From positions 1 through 5,670 of the forward strand of contig JAJXZC010000175.1 of assembly GCA_021780275.1 (NCBI GenBank): a DNA stretch of 5,670 bases. The letters run 5' to 3'. Both the position numbers and the translations under genes were made by a program. The notes below the pieces were generated by a model. It saw only the letters and a list, made by a program, of their open reading frames with translations, did no database searches and was not told the DNA's origin. Origin of the DNA: Pseudomonadota bacterium (GTDB lineage: Bacteria > Pseudomonadota > Alphaproteobacteria > Parvibaculales > Parvibaculaceae). Shown here one piece after another: positions 1-4,392 of this stretch (its first letter is position 1; each line of letters starts with the position of its first letter).

Positions 1-533
1 CGAGCATCGCCAATTTCGGCGGCACGCCGGTTCTCGATTCCGTGATCACGCTGATTTCGGAGGGACGGCTCTATTACCGGGGTTCGGACGCGACGGCGCT
101 CGCGCGTAATTCGAGCCTCGAGCAGGTCGCCGCCCTTCTGTGGGGCTGCCGCGACATTCAGCCCTTCACGCGCGATGCGCTCCCCACGCCGTCGCCAACG
201 GTGGAGCGGCTATCCGCCGATCTCTCCGCCATTCCGCGCATCGATCGCTGCCTTGCGCTGCTGCCGCTCGCGGCCCTCGACGAACCGGCGATCTACAACA
301 TGACCGATCGCGGCCTCGCCGCGACGGGCGCGCGCCTCCTGCGCTTTGTCGCGGGCGTGATTGCCGGCGTCGCGCCGTCAGCCGAACCCGTGCACGAGAT
401 ACTCGCCCGTACACTGACTTTCGGCGACCGGCGCGCCGCCGACCTCATCCGCGCGGCCCTCATTCTCTGCGCCGATCATGAGCTCAACGCATCCGCCTTC
501 ACCGTGCGCTGCGTCGCGGGCACGGGCGCAACA
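1..533 (+). pseudogene. Citrate synthase-family protein, 5' part of an interrupted gene (N-terminus off the left edge)
   Basis: This is the first half of a citrate synthase (oxaloacetate or a related 2-oxoacid plus acetyl-CoA condensation) of the diverged alphaproteobacterial type that often carries an N-terminal helix-turn-helix. The frame is open to the left edge and already matches the family there (GGTPVLDSVITLI, then EGRLYYRG, then EQVAALLWG), so the GTG at 42 is internal and the true start lies outside. The motif DHELNASAF, whose His (codon 478-480) is the first catalytic histidine of the family, is intact. The family match ends at VAGTGAT with codon 531-533. After that the frame reads through unrelated inserted DNA to a stop at 629. 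About 177 codons are visible. The continuation is at 1958-2435. The split protein would lack the second active-site histidine and the aspartate, so it should be inactive as a citrate synthase. Confidence 0.9.
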
Positions 534-774
534 TGGGTTGCAGACCAACGCCAATCTCACACACCGCACGCCGCGCGCACGCTCTCCCAGCCCGGAATTC
601 CCGACTCCGCTTGGCGCAGGCCCTCTTGATAAACTCCTCTTCAAACGGATCAACAGGACAAAGCCAGTCGGCGGGACAAGCCTCAGCCACCGCGACGCCA
701 TCTGGCATAAGAGCGGAAAAGCCAATGGCCCGATCCACACCGGGGATGCCGATCAATGCAGCATGGCCCGGCAT
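534..774 (-). pseudogene. 4'-phosphopantetheinyl transferase (EntD/Sfp type), N-terminal fragment
   Basis: Family members transfer the phosphopantetheine arm of CoA to carrier proteins of NRPS, PKS or fatty acid synthases. The fragment starts at the ATG at 774-772, six bases after the CysE-like stop, with a GGGGGA ribosome-binding site (784-789) inside the end of that gene. About 80 residues are present. The diagnostic block is at residues 43-74: PFEEEFIKRACAKRSREF followed by GRACARRAV, which matches the N-terminal signature of EntD-like enzymes (acidic proline-led segment, then KR..EF..GR.CAR.A). The reading frame then runs into citrate synthase DNA. The GS.TH motif, the Mg-binding aspartate/glutamate region and the KE..K motif, all in the C-terminal two thirds, are missing, so this copy cannot be an active enzyme. 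Recognition rests on motif pattern only. Confidence 0.72.
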
Positions 775-780
775 CAGATC

Positions 781-1572
781 TCATCCCCCAATATGGTCGA
801 CGCTTTCAGCCGGCAAAACCCCGGTGCGCAACTTGCCAGTTGCACGCGCTGGATTGCCGACTACCGTCGTATGAGGTTCAACCCGATCAAGAACGACACT
901 TCCCGCGCCGATCCGTGCCCCATATCCAACATCGATGGGCCCTAAAACTTTGGCACCGGCGCCGATGAGAACCCCACCGGCAATATGAGGAGAGCCAGCC
1001 CCCTCTTCACCTGGCAGGGCGCCAATGGTGACATCCTGCAGAATTGTCACGCCGTCCTCGACGAACGACTTGGCACCAATCACAATTCCCGTCGCATGAT
1101 CGAACATAATTCCAGATCCAATCAGCGCTGACGGATGAATATCTACCGCGAACGCCTCAGAGATCCGGCTTCTAATATACTCGGCCAAGTTGATGCGCCC
1201 CCGGCGCCAGTAGAAATTCGACACTCGGTAAATCTGGAGCGCCTTGAAACCCTTGAAGAACAGGTACGGGACAAGAGGGCCCTGGACCGCAGCGTCGCGA
1301 GATACGATGGCCTCCAGGTCGGTTGCAGCCGCAAGAACGAGATCGGGCTCTTCCGCATAAGCGTCTGACAACATACTCGCCATATTCATCGCCGAAACCG
1401 GACCGTCGTCCATGGCCTTGCAAAGCAGCGACGACAACGCCATCCCGAATGTCATGCGCGAAAGAACATGACGCTCAGCAAGCTCCGGAACGCAGTCATC
1501 CATCAGGGCTTCCCGCCGCAATGCGGACCAGGTCTCCGTCGCTATCTCCCGGGCCCCGACCTGCACCGTCAT
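781..1572 (-). CDS. Serine O-acetyltransferase-like protein (CysE family), complete but with an altered acceptor pocket
   Basis: A cytoplasmic left-handed beta-helix acetyltransferase of the CysE family, which makes O-acetyl-L-serine from serine and acetyl-CoA for cysteine synthesis. It has 263 residues, typical length. Residues ~14-130 are the helical SAT N-terminal domain (WSALRREA..., later FFKGFKALQIYR). Residues ~143-245 are hexapeptide repeats ending VVGNPARATG. Aligning by eye to E. coli CysE, the catalytic pair Asp143/His158 is kept as Asp144 (VDIHP) and His159 (FDHATG), and Asp92 as Asp93. The serine-contacting Arg192-His193 is replaced by Gly193-Ser194 in GAGSPHI, and the GGTGK loop is changed to GALPG. 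The C-terminus (HIGG) lacks the terminal Ile that docks into CysK. The ATG overlaps the upstream hydrolase stop (ATGA) and has a strong GGAGGAGG site. The acceptor may therefore not be serine. This is the only intact gene of the insert. Confidence 0.9.
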   Translation of the reverse strand: MTVQVGAREIATETWSALRREALMDDCVPELAERHVLSRMTFGMALSSLLCKAMDDGPVSAMNMASMLSDAYAEEPDLVLAAATDLEAIVSRDAAVQGPLVPYLFFKGFKALQIYRVSNFYWRRGRINLAEYIRSRISEAFAVDIHPSALIGSGIMFDHATGIVIGAKSFVEDGVTILQDVTIGALPGEEGAGSPHIAGGVLIGAGAKVLGPIDVGYGARIGAGSVVLDRVEPHTTVVGNPARATGKLRTGVLPAESVDHIGG

Positions 1573-1957
1573 TTCGCGCCGACCTCCTCCAGAAACGTCG
1601 TCATCACATCAAAAAACTTTGGATCATCCAATAGAGTCATATGAGAACCGCCATGAAACATTTCCAACCGGGCGCCGCAAATTCTCTCTGCTGCAACCAC
1701 GGACCCGGTCGGATGGGCGATTACGTCTCCTTTCCAGCTTACAACAAGCGTCGGAGCCGAGATATTACCAAGATCGCTTTCGATATCGCAGCGAATCGCA
1801 TGGTTGCACATCGTCACATATCGAAAAAACGCGTTTGGACCAGCATATGGCAGATAGGTCCAGCAGGCACAATCTTCATCCGGAGAAGGCGCCCCATGCC
1901 TTTCAAAAAATGCTTGAATCAGGGACGCCTTTTTCCAATTCCCGGACACACGCTCTA
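1569..1957 (-). pseudogene. Alpha/beta hydrolase, C-terminal fragment
   Basis: The last ~129 residues of an alpha/beta-hydrolase-fold protein. Visible are a cap-like helical segment (NWKKASLIQAFFERHG and onward), then the core strand APTLVVSWKGD with the likely catalytic acid Asp (residue 75 counting from the GTG at 1949), and the catalytic His in GGSHM (residue 103), followed by a usual C-terminal helix (KFFDVMTTFLEE). The nucleophile elbow (G-x-S-x-G) and oxyanion region should lie upstream but are absent, because the frame enters citrate synthase DNA at 1957/1958. The GTG at 1949 is simply the first possible start after the break and has no family support. It is translationally coupled to the CysE-like gene by a four-base ATGA overlap, indicating they came in as one operon. 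Substrate unknown; thioesterase, esterase or acyltransferase roles all occur in this fold. Confidence 0.8.
1583..1590 (-). promoter_or_regulatory. Ribosome-binding site of the CysE-like gene
   Basis: The minus strand reads GGAGGAGG, ten bases before the ATG at 1572-1570, inside the last codons of the hydrolase. This supports the chosen start and translational coupling between the two genes. Confidence 0.7.
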
Positions 1958-2435
1958 CTTTACGCCGCCGTTCAGGCTGGCATCTGCGCCGCGCAAGGCC
2001 CCCGGCACGGCGCCTTCACAAATCGCGTCGAAAGCTTCCTCACCGACATGGCGCACCGCCAGGACCTCGAGGATGCTGTGCTGCATCGCCTGCGCAACGG
2101 CGACCCGGTTCCGGGCTTCGGCCATCCGCTTTACCCGGACGGCGATCCGCGCGCGGTCACTCTCTTGCGCATGATGAAGGAAAGCCATGGCGACGACCCG
2201 GCCTTCCTGCGCTCGCAGCGCATCCTCGATGTGATGGAGGACGCTGGCGGGTTGAAACCAAGCATCGATTTCGCGATCGGCGCGCTCGGGGCGACGCTGC
2301 GCATGCTGCCCGGCGCGGGTCTTTCGGTCTTCGTGCTGGGACGCACGGCGGGCTGGATCGGGCACGCGATCGAGCAATACCGCTCCGGCCAGATGATCCG
2401 CCCGAGCGCGCTATGCCGGAGAAAGTCCGCGATGA
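1958..2435 (+). pseudogene. Citrate synthase-family protein, 3' part of the interrupted gene, with a second frameshift
   Basis: Continuation of the gene ending at 533. It opens with LYAAVQAGICAAQGPRHG, the segment that normally follows the AST-GAT motif. GFGHPLYPDGDPRA follows, with the second catalytic His (codon 2123-2125), then PSIDF, probably carrying the active-site Asp, and RTAGWIGHAIEQ near the CoA/citrate-binding C-terminus. After GQMIRPS the open frame becomes unlike the family (ALCRRKSAMKG, ending at 2506). In the +1 frame the sequence from 2409 reads RYAGESPR then TGA at 2433-2435, matching the usual RPRARY-G ending. One extra base, or two lost, in the GCGCGC run around 2405-2411 therefore seems to have shifted the frame. 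It could be a natural second lesion or a sequencing error. The apparent ATG at 1619, in frame upstream, lies in inserted DNA and is not a real start. Confidence 0.88.
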
Positions 2436-2445
2436 AGGGGCGAAA

Positions 2446-2477
2446 CGCTCCGCCCGGCGCGATGACCGGACGGAGCG
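2446..2477. terminator. Hairpin, probable terminator between convergent genes
   Basis: CGCTCCG (2446-2452) pairs with CGGAGCG (2471-2477). After one mismatch a further CCGG/CCGG four-base stem forms around an eight-base loop. It sits 10 bases after the restored citrate synthase stop and 16 bases beyond the minus-strand DUF1302 stop, so it could serve both. No real T-run follows on the plus strand; on the minus strand only TTT follows the stem. Confidence 0.55.
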
Positions 2478-2493
2478 CTCCCTGCGCGGCTCG

Positions 2494-2603
2494 TCAGAAC
2501 GAGTAGGAGACACTCGCCGCGGCGAAGTCGCGGTCGTTGTACTTGTTCGCCCAGCCACCACCGAAATAATTGGTGTAGCTGATGGACGCCGGACGGAAGG
2601 TGT
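2494..2603 (-). pseudogene. DUF1302-like outer-membrane protein, last ~36 residues only
   Basis: The minus frame ends ...FRPASISYTNYFGGGW, then NKYNDRDFAAASVSYSF and TGA. The SYTNYFGGG / DRDF / final aromatic VSYSF pattern is the closing beta-strand pair of DUF1302 family outer-membrane proteins, with the C-terminal Phe that the BAM machinery recognises. Family members are usually several hundred residues. Here the similarity fades upstream of about 2603 and the frame carries only plus-strand PadR-like DNA beyond it. No signal peptide or remaining barrel is present, so I read this as a leftover tail of a deleted gene. Family assignment is from memory of the C-terminal pattern. Confidence 0.6.
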
Positions 2604-2932
2604 GCCTCGACGCACTCATGTCATATAAGGGGAAGCAGCGCCTGAGATCGGAATTCCTGTTCGTGATCAAATTCGCGTCCTGGCTTCCACCCTCGCGCGT
2701 CGACGCTCTGATCGCCGATCGATTGAACGACATCAGAAACACGCTCGAAGCGATCGGATCGAGTGAGGCCCAGCCAGCCGCCGGTGAAGCGCCGGAGAAC
2801 AGGTTCGCGATCGGTCTGATCCGCGCACAGCTTCAGGCCGAGGCGGACTTCATCATCCAGAGTCATGACATCCTCCTCTCCGGCCGGCCGCGGTCGGTCC
2901 GGGCCGGTGCCGGAACGGCAGCCGGAATCTGA
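2582..2932 (+). CDS. Small helical protein resembling the C-terminal domain of PadR-family regulators, probably a fragment
   Basis: An open frame of 116 residues; the ATG at 2618 (MSYKGKQ) is an alternative start. Neither start has a convincing ribosome-binding site. Residues from about 21 (RSEFLFVIKFASWLPP) through RVDALIADRLNDIRNTLEAI to FAIGLIRAQLQAEADF resemble the helical dimerisation domain (Vir_act_alpha_C type) of PadR regulators: an R-x-E-F-L-x-x-I-K-F opening, a long helix, a loose linker and a final helix packing back. The winged-helix DNA-binding half that should precede it is missing: that space is occupied by the DUF1302 tail on the other strand, and the first ~36 bases overlap it. 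The C-terminus (GRPRSVRAGAGTAAGI) is low complexity. It could instead be a genuine small hypothetical protein. Confidence 0.45.
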   Translation: MDAGRKVCLDALMSYKGKQRLRSEFLFVIKFASWLPPSRVDALIADRLNDIRNTLEAIGSSEAQPAAGEAPENRFAIGLIRAQLQAEADFIIQSHDILLSGRPRSVRAGAGTAAGI

Positions 2933-2946
2933 CGTCTGATTTCCGG
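2922..2946. terminator. Hairpin between the PadR-like frame and the histidine kinase
   Basis: CCGGAATC (2922-2929) pairs with GATTTCCGG (2938-2946) with one bulged base, around an eight-base loop that contains the plus-strand stop (2930-2932). It lies 16 bases past the kinase stop on the minus strand. No T-run on either side, so termination is plausible but unproven. Confidence 0.4.
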
Positions 2947-2962
2947 AAGCAGGCAGGCCCGG

Positions 2963-4141
2963 TCAGGCCGCGTCGGTCTGCGTCTCGCGCACCACGCGGC
3001 CCGGAGGCAGAATCGCGTGGACCCTCGTTCCCCTGCCGAGTTCGCTCTCGAGCATGAAGCGGCCGCCATGCGCCTCGACCATCGCCTTGGTGAGCGGGAG
3101 GCCGAGCCCCGTGCCGGCGCGGCTGCGCGTGAAGGAATTTTCGACCTGTTCGAAGGGCTCCAGCACCTTGTCGAGCTTGTCGGCCGGAATGCCGATGCCG
3201 GTATCCGCCACCATCACCTCGAAGGACCCGTCGGCCAGCAGACGCGCCGAGAGCGTGATGTGACCGCCCGCGGGCGTGAACTTGATCGCGTTGGACAGGA
3301 GGTTGACCAGAATCCGCCTTATCTGCTGTTCATCCGCGCGGATAGGGGGCAGGTCTTTGGGTATGTCGAGGTCGAGCGTGACGCGCGCCGTCTGGATCGA
3401 CTGGCGCAACATGCGGATGACCTCATCGCCGACCTCCGCCGGACAAAGAACCGCCTCATGCAGATCGAACCGGCCGGCCTCGATCTTCGCCATATCCAGA
3501 AGCTCGTTGATCATGTTGAGCAGATGAACGCCGCTGCCATGGATGTCGCGCGCATATTCGAGATAGCGCTTCGGCTTGATGGGACCGAACAGCTCCAGCC
3601 GGATCAGGTCGGCGAAACCGATGATCGCATTGAGCGGCGTGCGCAGCTCATGACTCATGCCGGCTAGAAACTGGGTCTTGCTCTCGCTTGCGGCCTCGGC
3701 GCGGCGGCGCTGTTCTTCCAGTTCCTCGGCGCGCCGCGCCGTCAGCTCCGCCATCACGCGCATCAGCCTCGCCGCCGAACCGAGACCGATATAGCGCCCG
3801 GCATCTTCCACAATGAAGCCCTGCAGTGGTGCCGTTTCGACGGGCCCGAAGAGCAGCGCGTTGATTTCCTCGCAGGTCGCCTCGGCACGGACGACGACCG
3901 GCGCCGAGTTCATCAGTACGGAGATGGGCTGACGTCCGAAGAGTTCGCGTCCGTAAAGCCTGACGAAGACCAGCAGAAAATCCTGCCTGCCGACAATGCC
4001 GACCGCGCGCCCCCGATCAACCACGGGAATGTTCAGGAGCGACGGCTCCGCGAGCAGCCGATCGAAGACCTCCGAGCAGGTGATTTCGGGGGCAAGCGGG
4101 ACGACCGGCTCGGCGAGATGGCGGGCTGTTGGTATCGTCAT
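2963..4141 (-). CDS. Cytoplasmic sensor histidine kinase with N-terminal CBS-pair-like domain
   Basis: A 392-residue soluble two-component kinase with no membrane segment or signal peptide. Residues ~10-130 look like a CBS-pair sensor (LLNIPVVDRGRAVGIVGRQD, then PISVLMNSAPVVVRAEAT, then GFIVEDAGRYIGLGS). A coiled-coil linker (~130-155, rich in Arg/Glu) leads to HisKA with His164 in SHELRTPLNAIIGFADLI, the PleC/DivJ-like form. The HATPase_c domain has an N-box (LVNLLSNAIKFTP, ~278-290), G1 (VADTGIGIP, ~311), an F-box (EPFEQVENSF) and G2 (GTGLGL, ~343), all intact. There is no receiver domain, so it should phosphorylate a separate regulator that is not in the window. I chose the ATG at 4141 over the upstream TTG at 4186 because it is a canonical codon directly before the domain, though its Shine-Dalgarno is weak. 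CBS pairs generally bind adenine nucleotides, which suggests an energy-state input; that is inference. Confidence 0.9.
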   Translation of the reverse strand: MTIPTARHLAEPVVPLAPEITCSEVFDRLLAEPSLLNIPVVDRGRAVGIVGRQDFLLVFVRLYGRELFGRQPISVLMNSAPVVVRAEATCEEINALLFGPVETAPLQGFIVEDAGRYIGLGSAARLMRVMAELTARRAEELEEQRRRAEAASESKTQFLAGMSHELRTPLNAIIGFADLIRLELFGPIKPKRYLEYARDIHGSGVHLLNMINELLDMAKIEAGRFDLHEAVLCPAEVGDEVIRMLRQSIQTARVTLDLDIPKDLPPIRADEQQIRRILVNLLSNAIKFTPAGGHITLSARLLADGSFEVMVADTGIGIPADKLDKVLEPFEQVENSFTRSRAGTGLGLPLTKAMVEAHGGRFMLESELGRGTRVHAILPPGRVVRETQTDAA

Positions 4142-4392
4142 CCTGGACTCTGAACTGGTTTCGGCGGAATGCCGCCTGCGGATCAACTCGCCCAGTTATC
4201 GCCGCATGCCGCTTAACGGATGCTGAAACTCCGGATTTACGACACGTGCGTCAAAAAAAATTCATATGACCGATCGCCGCGACGAGACCCCGCAATCGTC
4301 GTGGTATATTGAAGTTAACCGTGCCGGCTCACAGCGTCGGAAGCGCGGATAACAAACGAGTGGCGTCCGGTCAGGGCGCGGGAAAGCGTCAC
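4142..4392. promoter_or_regulatory. Divergent intergenic control region of the kinase and the MFS gene
   Basis: 251 bases without a credible gene. It contains an A8 tract (4253-4260) and a TTGACG hexamer on the minus strand (4254-4249) as a possible -35 for the kinase, but no good -10 at 16-18 bases. It also has a TATATT box on the plus strand (4305-4310), a plausible -10 for the transporter with a poor -35, just after a dyad at 4277-4304. GGGAAAG at 4380-4386 is the likely ribosome-binding site for the ATG at 4393. Promoter assignments are weak. Confidence 0.4.
4277..4304. promoter_or_regulatory. Inverted repeat, candidate operator
   Basis: CCGCGACGA (4277-4285) and TCGTCGTGG (4296-4304) are inverted copies matching at 8 of 9 positions, with a 10-base spacer. 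Half-site centres are 19 bases apart, about two helical turns, as for a dimeric regulator. It abuts TATATT at 4305, so a bound protein would control a promoter there. The binding factor is unknown. Confidence 0.35.

Larger units (their letters stand above)
534..1957. other. About 1.42-kb foreign insertion inside the citrate synthase gene
   Basis: Removing these bases joins GCA-ACA to CTT-TAC and restores a continuous citrate synthase frame (GAT then LYAAV), so the boundaries are precise to within a base or two. The segment holds three minus-strand genes in tandem: hydrolase 3' part, complete CysE-like gene, and PPTase 5' part. Both end genes are truncated at the boundaries. No transposase, integrase or terminal inverted repeat is visible, and no target duplication longer than one base. 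Single-row hand counts give 28/60 GC at 1081-1140 and 30/60 at 1621-1680, against 39/60 at 361-420 and 41/60 at 2041-2100 in the interrupted gene, which suggests a different source. Its length is not a multiple of three, so it also shifts the host frame. A chimeric assembly cannot be excluded from sequence alone, but simple chimerism would not normally resume the same gene exactly. Confidence 0.82.

Noticed and set aside
588..605. AATTCCCGAC near the left end resembling AATTCCCGGAC near the right end (1937-1947)
   Set aside because: Short, imperfect, at unequal distances from the junctions and inside coding sequence at the right. The same motif core (GGAATTCC) also occurs at 2650, so chance is likely.
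478..968. Plus-strand open frames across the left end of the insert (478-945, 533-874, 756-968)
   Set aside because: They lie antisense to the PPTase and CysE-like genes or read through the junction. They show no family pattern and no ribosome-binding site.
534..1957. Intein, intron or insertion sequence in the citrate synthase
   Set aside because: The insert is not in frame, has stops in the host frame, lacks splicing blocks, intron structure or a transposase, and codes for three unrelated genes on the opposite strand.
1619..1957. Apparent 5' extension of the second citrate synthase part from the ATG at 1619
   Set aside because: It is antisense to the alpha/beta hydrolase fragment and does not resemble citrate synthase before 1958.
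1955..2615. Minus-strand open frames over the citrate synthase 3' part
   Set aside because: Arg/Ala-rich shadows of the GC-rich plus-strand gene, without recognisable motifs.
3017..3667. 216-codon plus-strand open frame inside the kinase
   Set aside because: Exact antisense to the HisKA/HATPase core, with Arg/Asp-rich composition typical of a shadow frame.
4142..4186. Upstream TTG start for the kinase adding 15 residues
   Set aside because: The added residues are not part of any domain, and the ATG at 4141 is a better start codon. Not excluded.
4212..4318. TTAA half-sites (about 4213 and 4315) as CtrA binding sites
   Set aside because: Neither has a second TTAA at the required seven-base spacing.
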